39,492 nucleotides of DNA from an uncultured Lachnospiraceae bacterium (GCA_946623875.1 CAMORO010000016.1:1-39492), one strand, 5' to 3'. Shown: positions 25,918 to 34,475, counted from the stretch's first letter. Numbers and translations are program-made. The notes: a model not told the origin generated them from the letters alone.

Positions 25918-26706
25918 TTATTTCATCATCATGGAAGCAAGGGTTCTTTCCCCCCACGAGTATTGAGTCATGTATTCGCCCCTGAAGGCATTGACAGCAG
26001 CCGGATTACCGTTCAGGTATTCATAGTAATCGCAATCTATCTTAGCCGTATCAATACCGACCGCGCCGTATCTTCTTAACAGAATATCCCTGCACCTGTA
26101 CTCGGAAAGTGTTTTATTAAGGTCACTCATAAGATTCTGCAGATATGAGCCATGATCGATGTTATCGTCATTCTCCCACAGAGCTTCCTGTATCTCACCG
26201 TTAGTACACATTGTCCTTCTGTCGATAAGATACGCTGCAAGCTCCTTGGTCTTCGAGTAATGGAATTCAACCGTTTTCTCATCAACATACATTTCAAATG
26301 TACCAAACGCCTTGACTCTCACCCTGTTCCTGCCCTTTACTTCCACCGGATTCCTGAGGTTTTCAAGCTCCTCGCTAACCTTTGATGCGGTTATGGGCTT
26401 AAGAAGATATCCACTCGATCTTATATCCATAAAAGCTGTCTCGATATAGTCACTGTATCCTGTTGTAAATATGATATTGATCTTAGGATTTACCGTACTC
26501 TTAAGTTCCTTGGCAAGTTCAATACCGTTCATTCCAGGCATTTCAATATCAAGAAAGACCACATCGGGTATCATTTCCCGGGCTATTAAAATAGCCTCTT
26601 TCGAGCTCGTGCAACACTTTACCTCGGCTTCCGGGACCACAGAATGTATTGTCCTTCCAAGTGTCTCAAGAGATAACTTTTCATTGTCAACTGCTATGAT
26701 CTTCAC
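25918..26706 (-). CDS. Response regulator with SARP-like winged-helix output
   Basis: 262 residues. The receiver domain carries Asp53 (VVFLDIEMPGMNG), Thr in IIFTTGYS and Lys in LLKPIT. After a linker, a winged helix (RVRVKAFGTFEMYV, FHYSKTKELAAYLIDRR, LQNLMSDLNKTL) and a short C-terminal tail (DYYEYLNGNPAA to YSWGERTL) resemble SARP/BTAD-type regulators rather than LytTR or AraC outputs. The start is a GTG with AAGGAT upstream; the gene begins 14 bases after the kinase gene, so the two form a pair. Its targets are unknown. Confidence 0.85.
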   Translation of the reverse strand: MKIIAVDNEKLSLETLGRTIHSVVPEAEVKCCTSSKEAILIAREMIPDVVFLDIEMPGMNGIELAKELKSTVNPKINIIFTTGYSDYIETAFMDIRSSGYLLKPITASKVSEELENLRNPVEVKGRNRVRVKAFGTFEMYVDEKTVEFHYSKTKELAAYLIDRRTMCTNGEIQEALWENDDNIDHGSYLQNLMSDLNKTLSEYRCRDILLRRYGAVGIDTAKIDCDYYEYLNGNPAAVNAFRGEYMTQYSWGERTLASMMMK

Positions 26707-26720
26707 TAAAATATCCTTAC

Positions 26721-28049
26721 TTATCTATTGTTTTTTGGAATAATTATTGTTACTTCTGTTCCAGAATCCTTCTTAGAATCTATTAAGAGTTCACCGTTGC
26801 ACAGTTTCTCAAGTCTGTACCTCGAATTATCAATTCCAAGCCCCATGTTCCTGTTTTCCGCTCTCTCATGATCCCTGTCCTTATACGGTATATCGGAAGG
26901 ATCAAAACCAACACCTGTATCCTTTACCTTGATGACAAAGCTCTTATCATCTTCATAGGAGCTGATATAAACCGTTCCGCCGCCAACCTTTTTTTCAATG
27001 CCGTGTCTTACAGCATTCTCCACAAGAGTCTGAACGGTAAGAGGCGGTATCCTGCAATCCTGTGATCTGATGTCATATTCTATGCAAAGAGAGTCGGCAA
27101 ACCTTAACTTTTCGATCGTCAGATAATTCCTTACATGCTCAAGCTCCTGTTTAAAGCTTATCAGTCCGTCAGCCGGGTTTTTCCTGAAATTACCTCTTAA
27201 ATAATCCGCAAAGGTTGCTATTGCTTCCTTGGCTTTATCCACGGAAATATCACACAAAGAATAGATCGCATTAAGAGCATTGTATACAAAATGTGGACTT
27301 ATCTGGCTCATCATAATATCCACCCTTGCTCTTTCCAGTTCCTTTTCCTGTTTCTGCATAAGGATTTCACGGTGAAACTGTATATAGGTCTGTATAAGCA
27401 GCAGAGAGACCGTCAGCATTACAGGCATGACAAATACGTGTACAAAGGTATTTTTCAGCAAGCCTCCCAATACCGGCATTATAACGAAGACCAACATTAC
27501 CCTTTTTTCGTCAACCGAAAGGATCCTCCTCGCATCGTAAACCAGATACATAGCTGTCAGCATTACGACATATCCGTATATCATACCGACAAAACTGAGT
27601 ATACGCGGAACATACACATCCTTACCATCAGCGGCATGCAGCAGATATCCGGATATACCCAATACGATCCACATAAGTCCGCTCACCGCGCTCAGCAGAT
27701 CTACGATCCTGTGGGTCCACATGTACTGTTTATCCCATCTTTCCTCTATTATCATTTCAAGATAGTGAACAAATAATCCCAGTATCGTGAAATAACATGC
27801 ATTGCCTATTCCCACGGCAATACCTGTGATCCTGGACAATGCAGGATCCATCCCTGTTCCGCGGTATTTAATATAAACAGCATTTCCAAAAGAAAGCAAA
27901 AACAGCATGACCACGTCAAATATACCCATCAGCCTGATGATGGATGACGAACGTCTCCTGCTGCCCTTCCCGTAAAGCTTATTTACCGGTAACATAATGA
28001 GTACCGGAATAGCCATAAAAAAATCAAGATATACGTTAATCTCAGACAT
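26721..28049 (-). CDS. LytS/YesM-type membrane sensor histidine kinase
   Basis: 442 residues. About six or seven membrane helices (residues 10-220) are followed by a short coiled coil and the His_kinase motif QISPHFVYNALN (phospho-acceptor His253). The ATPase domain has LVENAVRHGIEKK, KDTGVGFDP and NMGLGIDNSRYRL. There is no large extracellular domain, so the ligand is probably sensed within the membrane. It is followed directly by its probable partner regulator. The ribosome binding site is weak (GGGGA about 14 bases upstream), so the start is less certain than others. Confidence 0.9.
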   Translation of the reverse strand: MSEINVYLDFFMAIPVLIMLPVNKLYGKGSRRRSSSIIRLMGIFDVVMLFLLSFGNAVYIKYRGTGMDPALSRITGIAVGIGNACYFTILGLFVHYLEMIIEERWDKQYMWTHRIVDLLSAVSGLMWIVLGISGYLLHAADGKDVYVPRILSFVGMIYGYVVMLTAMYLVYDARRILSVDEKRVMLVFVIMPVLGGLLKNTFVHVFVMPVMLTVSLLLIQTYIQFHREILMQKQEKELERARVDIMMSQISPHFVYNALNAIYSLCDISVDKAKEAIATFADYLRGNFRKNPADGLISFKQELEHVRNYLTIEKLRFADSLCIEYDIRSQDCRIPPLTVQTLVENAVRHGIEKKVGGGTVYISSYEDDKSFVIKVKDTGVGFDPSDIPYKDRDHERAENRNMGLGIDNSRYRLEKLCNGELLIDSKKDSGTEVTIIIPKNNR

Positions 28050-28103
28050 ACTGATCCATTAATCCCCAAAAGAGCCTCAAAGCTCACCTCATAAACTGAT
28101 TAA

Positions 28104-28112
28104 ATTATAACA
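28104..28112 (-). promoter_or_regulatory. Extended -10 promoter of the LytS-type kinase operon
   Basis: TGTTATAAT on the minus strand is a perfect extended -10, about 55 bases upstream of the kinase start. Confidence 0.5.
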
Positions 28113-28197
28113 CACGAACTGTCACTGAAATGTCACCAATCCCTCTCACAGGCAATAAGATAAAAACATTTCTCTTTTATCCTGTTTATGATATGAT

Positions 28198-28290
28198 GTA
28201 ACTATTCAGAGCCATGCACATAAAATACGGATCATGTTTACATGAAAGCCGGATTTTATGTATATGGCGAATGTGGTTCTGAATAGTTAC
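28198..28290. mobile_element. MITE-like palindromic element (second copy, 93 bp)
   Basis: The ends GTAACTATTCAGAGCCA and TGGTTCTGAATAGTTAC form a 17-bp inverted repeat with one mismatch. The first 13 bases are identical to the element at 15168-15310, and internal stretches (GCACATAAA near one end, TTTATGTAT near the other) are shared. Flanking 8-mers GATATGAT and AATATATT agree at only 5 positions, so any target duplication has decayed. It lies between a kinase operon and murG and ends 10 bases before the murG ribosome binding site. Its outer end plus flanking bases makes TACAAT, a possible -10 box for murG. Confidence 0.75.
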
Positions 28291-28315
28291 AATATATTCA
28301 GGGAGTTTCATATAA

Positions 28316-29401
28316 ATGAGCAAAAAGATCATACTGACAGGCGGCGGAACGGCAGGACATGTTACGCCCAATATCGCACTCATACCTGAACTTAAGAAGA
28401 TGGGATATGATATCAGATACATCGGATCATATGACGGGATCGAGAAATCCCTTATGGAGGATATCGGTATACCGTATCACGGTATCGCTTCAGGTAAGCT
28501 CAGGAGATACTTCTCATTAAAGAATTTTTCAGATCCGTTCAGGGTACTGAAGGGATTTTTCGAAGCCAACAGGCTTATACGGGAAATAAAGCCCGATATC
28601 ATCTTTTCAAAGGGAGGTTTTGTCGCAGTTCCCGTTGTTATAGCAGCCGGAAGGAATCATGTTCCGGCAATAATACACGAATCCGATATGACTCCGGGAC
28701 TTGCCAACAGGCTTTGTTTCAGATCCGCACGGAAAATATGCTGCAACTTCCCCGAAACAATGAAGCTGCTTCCCGCGGATAAGGCTGTTCTTTCAGGATC
28801 CCCGATAAGAGAGGAGCTTCTTAAGGGTGATGCTGATGCAGCGAGGGAATTTACAGGGTTTAAGGATGTTAAGCCGGTTATCATGGTAATGGGAGGAAGC
28901 CTCGGAGCCGCCAATGTCAACAAAGCGATACGTTCCATCCTTCCGAAGCTTCTTAACAGATACAATGTCATCCACCTGACCGGAAAGGGCAAAGGCGATG
29001 ACTCACTGAACGATACACAGGGTTACAGGCAGTATGAATATATAAAGGATGAGCTTAAGGATCTGTTCGCCCTTGCCGATATAGTGATATCAAGGGCCGG
29101 AGCCAACGCAATATGCGAACTGCTGGCACTTAAAAAGCCCAACCTCCTTATACCCCTGCCGTCAGCGAGCAGCCGCGGAGATCAGCTTCTGAACGCACAG
29201 TCGTTTAAGAAACAGGGGTATTCCATGGTTCTTACGGAGGATGAGCTTACGGATGATATTCTTCTGAAGATGATAGATGAGCTGTACGAAAACCGCAGCC
29301 GGTATATCAGATCAATGGAAGAAAGCAGCCAGAACAATGCAATAGAAACAATAACTTCACTTATAAATTCATTCAGTCAAAAACAGGGAGCATCATTATG
29401 A
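28316..29401 (+). CDS. murG: UDP-GlcNAc:lipid I N-acetylglucosaminyltransferase
   Basis: 361 residues. It transfers GlcNAc from UDP-GlcNAc to lipid I, making lipid II for peptidoglycan, at the inner face of the membrane. Motifs are ILTGGGTAGHVTPN (7-20), SKGGFVAVPVV, IIHESDMTPGLANRL (the HE.N patch), VMGGSLGAANVN and SRAGANAICELLALKKPNLLIPLP with the donor-binding Glu. A GGGAG site lies 10 bases ahead of the ATG. It stands alone, not in a division/cell-wall cluster. The 3' end of the gene overlaps the terminator of the convergent ABC transporter operon. Confidence 0.96.
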   Translation: MSKKIILTGGGTAGHVTPNIALIPELKKMGYDIRYIGSYDGIEKSLMEDIGIPYHGIASGKLRRYFSLKNFSDPFRVLKGFFEANRLIREIKPDIIFSKGGFVAVPVVIAAGRNHVPAIIHESDMTPGLANRLCFRSARKICCNFPETMKLLPADKAVLSGSPIREELLKGDADAAREFTGFKDVKPVIMVMGGSLGAANVNKAIRSILPKLLNRYNVIHLTGKGKGDDSLNDTQGYRQYEYIKDELKDLFALADIVISRAGANAICELLALKKPNLLIPLPSASSRGDQLLNAQSFKKQGYSMVLTEDELTDDILLKMIDELYENRSRYIRSMEESSQNNAIETITSLINSFSQKQGASL

Positions 29402-29408
29402 TGCTCCC
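29379..29408 (-). terminator. Terminator of the sugar ABC operon, inside the murG 3' end
   Basis: The 11-bp arms GGGAGCATCAT and ATGATGCTCCC around a single central base are followed on the minus strand by TGTTTTTG. The hairpin covers the last four codons and stop of murG on the opposite strand. On the plus strand there is no T-run, so it mainly serves the ABC operon. Confidence 0.75.
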
Positions 29409-29475
29409 CATTACTGTCTGTCTTATATTTTCTTTTATATTTTCGATCCTGCCGGTCATTCCGGGTTGATAACTC

Positions 29476-30441
29476 TTACTTGATAACCGTGAGATTCTCT
29501 CTGTCTGCAAACAGGGCAACAAAGATAAGGAATATGATACCCTGTATCAACTGCATCGTCTGTGTGGTAAGTCCCATCATGATCAGTCCGTTGTTAAGAA
29601 CTATATACAGCAATGAACCTACGATAACATTCTCGAACTTGACCTTGGCACCACCCGAAATAGGCATGCCGCCAAGTACCAGTGCTATAAGTATCTGAGT
29701 CTCAAGCTGATTACCTACATTGGCTGTTGCCGAGCCGTTCTTTACTATGTTTACGAAAGCGGCAAGGCCTGTGATGGCGCCTGCAAGCATATAGATGAGG
29801 AACTTCATCCTGTCAGTCCGAACACCTGCGAATTTGACAGCCTTTTCACCTGCACCTATAGCCTTAAGGTTTATACCGAACTTGGTGTAGCGGAAAGCCA
29901 CAAAGCTTATTATCAGCACAACCAGAGTGAGTCCCAGCTTAACCGGTGTGGTATCGTAATCATACACCTTCATACTGGCAGCAACCGGCGAATTGGACGC
30001 CATGTACTTGATAAATCCTCTGAAAAGGAACATCGTACATATTGTAACAACGAATGATTTGATCTTCCTGTTAACATAGAAGAAACCGTTAAACGCTCCT
30101 ATCAAAGCACCTGCCACTACACCGCCGATTACTGCAAGCAGCATATTTACACCTGACAGCTTGCAGACAACTATGGAAGCTATTCCCAGAATAGAACCCT
30201 GGGAGAAATCAAGTCCGCCCATAGACATTATGAAGAATACTCCCGTTGCCGAAATAAGAACAACATAAATCTGATTCAGGATAAGCTTACGGCTGTTCCA
30301 CATACTGCCCTTGGTCAGTATATTGAATATGAAACACACAGCTATCAGGCCGATGATGGGGAGTGATGCGCGGAGCATGTTACTACCGATCAGTTTCTTA
30401 AAAAAATTAGGTTTGTACTGGTTTGTTTCCTGATTTTCCAT
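29476..30441 (-). CDS. Sugar ABC transporter permease (RbsC-like), second
   Basis: 321 residues, RbsC/BPD-type permease with about eight to ten membrane helices. It forms the channel of a carbohydrate importer with the other permease of this operon. Family features are MGGLDFSQGSILGIASIV near residue 75, the FYVNRKIKSFVVTICTMFLFRG coupling region and VLGGMPISGGAKVKFENVIVG, where the EAA-like loop meets the ATPase. An AAGGAGG site sets the start. It begins 11 bases after the ATPase gene and is the last of the operon. The two permeases share an architecture but differ in sequence, so the channel is probably a heterodimer. Confidence 0.9.
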   Translation of the reverse strand: MENQETNQYKPNFFKKLIGSNMLRASLPIIGLIAVCFIFNILTKGSMWNSRKLILNQIYVVLISATGVFFIMSMGGLDFSQGSILGIASIVVCKLSGVNMLLAVIGGVVAGALIGAFNGFFYVNRKIKSFVVTICTMFLFRGFIKYMASNSPVAASMKVYDYDTTPVKLGLTLVVLIISFVAFRYTKFGINLKAIGAGEKAVKFAGVRTDRMKFLIYMLAGAITGLAAFVNIVKNGSATANVGNQLETQILIALVLGGMPISGGAKVKFENVIVGSLLYIVLNNGLIMMGLTTQTMQLIQGIIFLIFVALFADRENLTVIK

Positions 30442-30452
30442 TTCGTTCCTCC

Positions 30453-31952
30453 TTATACCATCTTAGCGATGAGGCTGTTCTCATTCAGATCTTTTTCACG
30501 ACTGAGCTCGCCGCTGATCATTCCGTCCTTCATGATAATGATCCTGTCACACATTCCGATCAGTTCCATAAGCTCTTCCGAAATCATTATGATCGACTTG
30601 CCTGCCTTACGCATACTGTCCATAAGCTGGTATATGTCCTGCTTGACACCTATATCAATTCCTCGTGTCGGACTGTCAAGAAGCAGTATATCCGAATCCT
30701 TGCCTATCCAGCGGGCAAGAACAACCTTCTGTTTATTACCGCCCGACAGAGCGGATACGAACTGCTCCACGCCCTGCATCTTGGTTGACATCTTCTTAGC
30801 ATAAGTAGCTGCAAATTCATTAAGTTTCTTATCGCTTAACAGATGTGCCTTATTGGCAAGATCGTCCAAAGACGGAAGGCAGATATTGTCTCTGATACTC
30901 TGGTTCATTACAAGGGATTCATTATCCCTGTCCTTGGATGTATATGCTATGCTGTGTGATATTGCAGTAGGTATATCGTTGATCTCTGTTCCGTCCGCAA
31001 GGGTTACCGATCCTTCCCTGTCGAAGGAAGCTCCGAAGCAGGCCTTTCCGATCTCATGCATTCCCGACTCCGACAAACCTCCGAAACCGAGAATCTCTCC
31101 CTTATGAAGCTCGAAGCTCACATCCTTGATAAGTCCCGGAACGGTAACATTCTTTACCTTCATAACAACTTCATCCGAGATCTTCTCACCGTAGTCAGCA
31201 CGATAATACCCTCCTGTGATATCCCTGCCGACCATCAGCTTCTTCAGACCGTCTTCGTCTATCTCCGAGCTGTTTACCGTATCTATATAGTCGCCATCCC
31301 TTAGGATCGTGATGGAGTCTGACATTTCAAGCACTTCCGGAAGATCGTGGGAAATGAATATAACCGTATTTCCTTCATCCCTTACCTTCTTCATCTGCTT
31401 ATACAGCTCATCTCTTCCCTCTCTGGAAAGAGCGGTCGTTGTCTCGTCAATAACAAGGATCTTCGGTTTGAAATAAGTAGCCTTGACTATCTCAACAAGC
31501 TTCCTGTCCTCGAAATTGTAATTCTCGATCATATTCGAGGGTTTAATACGGTCAAACCCATATTCCTTAAGAAGCTCTCCCGCCTTACGGTTCATTGCCG
31601 CGGTGTTTTTAATCCCGTACCTGACAAAGTTCTCTTCATGTCCAAGGAATATATTCTCTGCAACCGTCAGTCCATCCAATGTACCAAGCTCCTGAACAAT
31701 AATGGATATTCCCTCATTGTTGGCTTCAACCTGATTGGTGGGATGAACCTCCTTACCATCCAGTATGAACGTTCCATTATCCTTCTGATATATTCCTGCC
31801 AGTGAATTGGTAAGGGTAGACTTGCCTGAACCGTTCTCTCCGATCAGCGCACGTATCTCGCCTTTATTTATTTTAAATGAAACATCCTTAAGCGCTCTCG
31901 TAATACCGAAATTCTTACTGACATTCTTTACTTCCAATCTTACGTCATTCAT
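30453..31952 (-). CDS. Sugar ABC transporter ATPase, double-domain (RbsA/MglA type)
   Basis: 499 residues with two fused nucleotide-binding domains that power the importer. Domain 1 has Walker A GENGSGKST (38-46), Gln97, Walker B LVIDET with catalytic Glu170, and His202, but its signature is lost (NYNFEDR, 144-150, instead of LSxGQ). Domain 2 has a degenerate P-loop (GFGGLSESG, no Lys), an intact LSGGNKQ (402-408) and Walker B LLLDSPT, where Ser427 replaces the catalytic Glu. One composite site is therefore intact (domain 1 Walker motifs plus domain 2 signature) and the other is fully degenerate, more so than the usual RbsA proteins. An AGGAGGAGG site precedes the ATG. 14 bases separate it from the first permease. 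Confidence 0.93.
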   Translation of the reverse strand: MNDVRLEVKNVSKNFGITRALKDVSFKINKGEIRALIGENGSGKSTLTNSLAGIYQKDNGTFILDGKEVHPTNQVEANNEGISIIVQELGTLDGLTVAENIFLGHEENFVRYGIKNTAAMNRKAGELLKEYGFDRIKPSNMIENYNFEDRKLVEIVKATYFKPKILVIDETTTALSREGRDELYKQMKKVRDEGNTVIFISHDLPEVLEMSDSITILRDGDYIDTVNSSEIDEDGLKKLMVGRDITGGYYRADYGEKISDEVVMKVKNVTVPGLIKDVSFELHKGEILGFGGLSESGMHEIGKACFGASFDREGSVTLADGTEINDIPTAISHSIAYTSKDRDNESLVMNQSIRDNICLPSLDDLANKAHLLSDKKLNEFAATYAKKMSTKMQGVEQFVSALSGGNKQKVVLARWIGKDSDILLLDSPTRGIDIGVKQDIYQLMDSMRKAGKSIIMISEELMELIGMCDRIIIMKDGMISGELSREKDLNENSLIAKMV

Positions 31953-31966
31953 GATAGTCCTCCTCC

Positions 31967-32932
31967 TTACTTTACAATTTCGCCCTTGGCGACTTTGGTT
32001 GTAAGAGTTACGATGATAAGAAGGGCAAATCCGGTGATAACATCCTGGATCGCAGTAGGTGCTCCGAGAGCGATAAATCCGAAGAAAATGATGTTGATCA
32101 CAAACTCGCCGAGTATGATCGCCGGAAGCGGCATACCGTATTTCTTAAATGCCAGACCAAAGAAACAACCCATGGTGGGCACAAAATTCCGGCTCATTGA
32201 CGCCATACCCGTTACCGCTACCATCGAAGAACCGTAGCTTATGGTAAGGACTGCCATTATTCCGAGAAAAGCACCACTTATTATAAAAGCCAATACCTTG
32301 TATTTATTGACATTAATACCCATATTCTTTGCAACAAACTCATTGCTTCCTATTGCATAGGTATATGTACCTATCCTTGTATAATTCAGTAACAGATATG
32401 CTATTGCAAAAGCTATGGCTGCCAGGATTATATTGCCGGGCATCTGTCCGAAGGCCCTGAGGTTTGAAGGAAGCGTCTGCTCCACTCCGCCTGCAATATA
32501 GTTGGCAAGAGATTCATAGATAAGTGCAAGACCTGTCGTAACTATCATTGACGGGATACGCAGCTTAACATAGAAAACTCCGTTGAGCAAACCTACCAGA
32601 GCACCGGTCAGGATCGCTCCGACTACAAGTCCGAAATAGCTCAGCCCGAAACGGTTTGCGAAAACACATCCTACGATCGCTGACAGCATGATGTTTGCAC
32701 CTATGGAAAAGTCAAACATTCCCATAACCATGACAAAATAGAATCCGACTGCACCTACCGCTGCTAACAGTGATGCTTCAAAATAACTCATCATGTTTTT
32801 GGCTGAGCCGAAATTGTTCGGGGTTATTATCTTAAATATACCCCATGAAATTGCGACCAGAAGAAAAAGAAGCAGATAACCCATGACCTGGCCCGACATC
32901 TTTTTCCCGGTTGATTTATTTAATTCATTCAT
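31967..32932 (-). CDS. Sugar ABC transporter permease (RbsC-like), first
   Basis: 321 residues, about eight to ten membrane helices, BPD_transp_2 family. Recognisable stretches are GMFDFSIGANIMLSAIVG (about 70-88), NGVFYVKLRIPSMIVTTGLA and VPTMGCFFGLAFKKYGMPLP near the C-terminus. A GAGGTGA site sets the start. It lies downstream of the binding-protein gene behind a strong hairpin, so its expression should be lower than that of the binding protein. It pairs with the second permease at 29476. Confidence 0.9.
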   Translation of the reverse strand: MNELNKSTGKKMSGQVMGYLLLFLLVAISWGIFKIITPNNFGSAKNMMSYFEASLLAAVGAVGFYFVMVMGMFDFSIGANIMLSAIVGCVFANRFGLSYFGLVVGAILTGALVGLLNGVFYVKLRIPSMIVTTGLALIYESLANYIAGGVEQTLPSNLRAFGQMPGNIILAAIAFAIAYLLLNYTRIGTYTYAIGSNEFVAKNMGINVNKYKVLAFIISGAFLGIMAVLTISYGSSMVAVTGMASMSRNFVPTMGCFFGLAFKKYGMPLPAIILGEFVINIIFFGFIALGAPTAIQDVITGFALLIIVTLTTKVAKGEIVK

Positions 32933-32970
32933 ACCGTCACCTCTCAGACATTACTATACGGTTTTATGGC

Positions 32971-33007
32971 AAAAATAGGGCCGGTACCGTTATACAATAC
33001 CGGCCCT
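32971..33007 (-). terminator. Intra-operon attenuator after the binding-protein gene
   Basis: Arms AGGGCCGGTA and TACCGGCCCT (10 bp, perfect) are followed on the minus strand by ATTTTTG. It lies 11 bases after the binding-protein stop and 38 bases before the permease start. A leaky terminator here would give much more binding protein than membrane components. Confidence 0.8.
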
Positions 33008-33018
33008 CGTACTATTTA

Positions 33019-34239
33019 TTATTTACCGGATCTGGCTGCTGCATCTTCTATTGAAAGAGCTGCTGCCTTAGCCTTAAGACCTTCCATGTCAAGCTTGGAC
33101 ATCTCAACAAGCTCTTCATCTGTATAAGGAAGCTGATCTACGAAGTACTTCTCATAATCCTTGTAATCATCAGGTGAAGCAACATAGAGGTAAGGGAACT
33201 TGATATCTTCGAACTTGCCGCCGAAGCCGCTGTAATTACCCTTAACTGCATTGTATACTGCCATGAAAGCAAAGAGAGGATCGCAGTAATGTCCACCGGA
33301 CTCGCCTGCCATTGAACCGTTCTCAAGTCTCTCACCAAGGTCAGGTAAGAAGTCTGTTGAAACGATGTCGATATCATTTGTCTTGCCTGCACGCTCAACT
33401 GCTGCGATAGCACCCTGAAGAGGATCGCCGCCGCCACCTGCGGGGATAAGAGCATCAAGATCGGGATTTGCACTCATAAGAGCTTCTGCTGCCTTTGAAC
33501 CACCTTCTGAAGATGTTCCTGCATACTGAGGCTCCGAAAGAGTAGCCTGATCGTCAGGGTTCGCTGCGTTCCACTTCTCAACGCCTGCCTTGTAACCTTC
33601 CCATCTTCCAAGCCATGTAGCATCACCCTGCTCCCAGCCTATAAGACCGATGTTTCTGTCGCCCTTCTCAAGAAGGATGTTAACAAGCTTCTCGCCGTTC
33701 TCAGGCTCATTCTCATGAACTGCGCCTACATAATACTCTGAATCTACTGCTGCTTTGTAGATATCTGCACTTGTTTCCTGATTGATGATACGGAAGAACT
33801 GTGCAAGATATACGCCGTTGTCATTACATGTCTTGATAGCTGATGCCATCTCTGTATCTGATGAGTTACAGATTATGATACCCTGACATCCTGCTGCGCA
33901 GAGCTGCTCAACAGATGCGGTAACCTTCTCTGATACGTGTCCCTGGTCAACATACTGAACCTGAACTCCGAGTGCCTTGGCAGCTTCGTCAATGATCATC
34001 TTACACTGTGATCCGAGAACGTCTGTTGAACTCCAGATCGAAACACCGATCTTGATATCGCCGTCTGCTGCAGGTGCCGCATCTGCTGCGGGAGCTGCGT
34101 CTGCTGCCGGTGCCGCATCTGCTGCGGGAGCCGCATCTGCTGCCGGAGCTGCCGGAGCTGCCGGTGCTGCGCCACAGCCGGCAAGTGTTGAACCGATCAT
34201 TGCTGCACTAAGTAACAAGCCTAACAATCTCTTTTTCAT
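33019..34239 (-). CDS. Sugar-binding lipoprotein of the ABC importer
   Basis: 406 residues. A lipoprotein signal peptide ends with the lipobox LAGC, so Cys22 is lipidated and the protein sits on the outside of the membrane. Residues 24-59 are a repetitive Ala-Pro-Ala-Asp linker (AAPAAD repeated). The rest is a type 1 periplasmic-binding fold (IKIGVSIWSSTD; GCQGIIICNSSDTEMA; NIGLIGWEQGDATWLGRWEGYKAG; IPAGGGGDPLQGAIAAVERAG). The fold binds pentoses or hexoses in relatives such as RbsB, but I cannot name the ligand. An AGGAGG site sets the start. It is first in the operon, preceded by a 236-base gap with an inverted repeat. Confidence 0.9.
   Translation of the reverse strand: MKKRLLGLLLSAAMIGSTLAGCGAAPAAPAAPAADAAPAADAAPAADAAPAADAAPAADGDIKIGVSIWSSTDVLGSQCKMIIDEAAKALGVQVQYVDQGHVSEKVTASVEQLCAAGCQGIIICNSSDTEMASAIKTCNDNGVYLAQFFRIINQETSADIYKAAVDSEYYVGAVHENEPENGEKLVNILLEKGDRNIGLIGWEQGDATWLGRWEGYKAGVEKWNAANPDDQATLSEPQYAGTSSEGGSKAAEALMSANPDLDALIPAGGGGDPLQGAIAAVERAGKTNDIDIVSTDFLPDLGERLENGSMAGESGGHYCDPLFAFMAVYNAVKGNYSGFGGKFEDIKFPYLYVASPDDYKDYEKYFVDQLPYTDEELVEMSKLDMEGLKAKAAALSIEDAAARSGK
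34063..34170 (-). repeat. 18-bp tandem repeat encoding the AAPAAD linker
   Basis: Four or five 18-bp units encode Ala/Pro/Ala/Asp between the lipidated Cys and the sugar-binding domain. Third-position variants alternate (TGCCGGTGCC-type and TGCGGGAGC-type), so the true period looks like 36 bp. This suggests growth by duplication of a two-unit block. Confidence 0.75.
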
Positions 34240-34370
34240 AAGTCGTTATACCTCCTATAACATTCAATCTGACTCTCCGGTATGAACCCGTCGGCCCATC
34301 ATTACCGGAATACAATTTGTTGGTCAAAATGTGTTAGAGTACTCTTGACGATTAACATAGTACAGCTATT

Positions 34371-34411
34371 ATTACCAAAATCACATGTAATATTTTTTTC
34401 ATTTTGGTAAT
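34371..34411. promoter_or_regulatory. Inverted repeat upstream of the sugar ABC operon
   Basis: ATTACCAAAAT (34371-34381) and ATTTTGGTAAT (34401-34411) are perfect 11-bp arms 19 bases apart, about 130 bases upstream of the binding-protein ATG. A related TTGGTCAAAAT lies at 34319. It could be the site of the AraC-type regulator encoded just upstream, although such regulators more often use direct repeats. Confidence 0.45.
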
Positions 34412-34475
34412 ATTTTCTCTTTATGCAATTTCGTCATACTTTTGCGGAGGCGTTTTGTACAAAAGGCAAAAACTG

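Noticed and set aside
34063-34170. CRISPR-like repeat array
   Set aside because: The 18-bp units are contiguous, in frame and code for a simple Ala-Pro-Asp linker, with no spacers.
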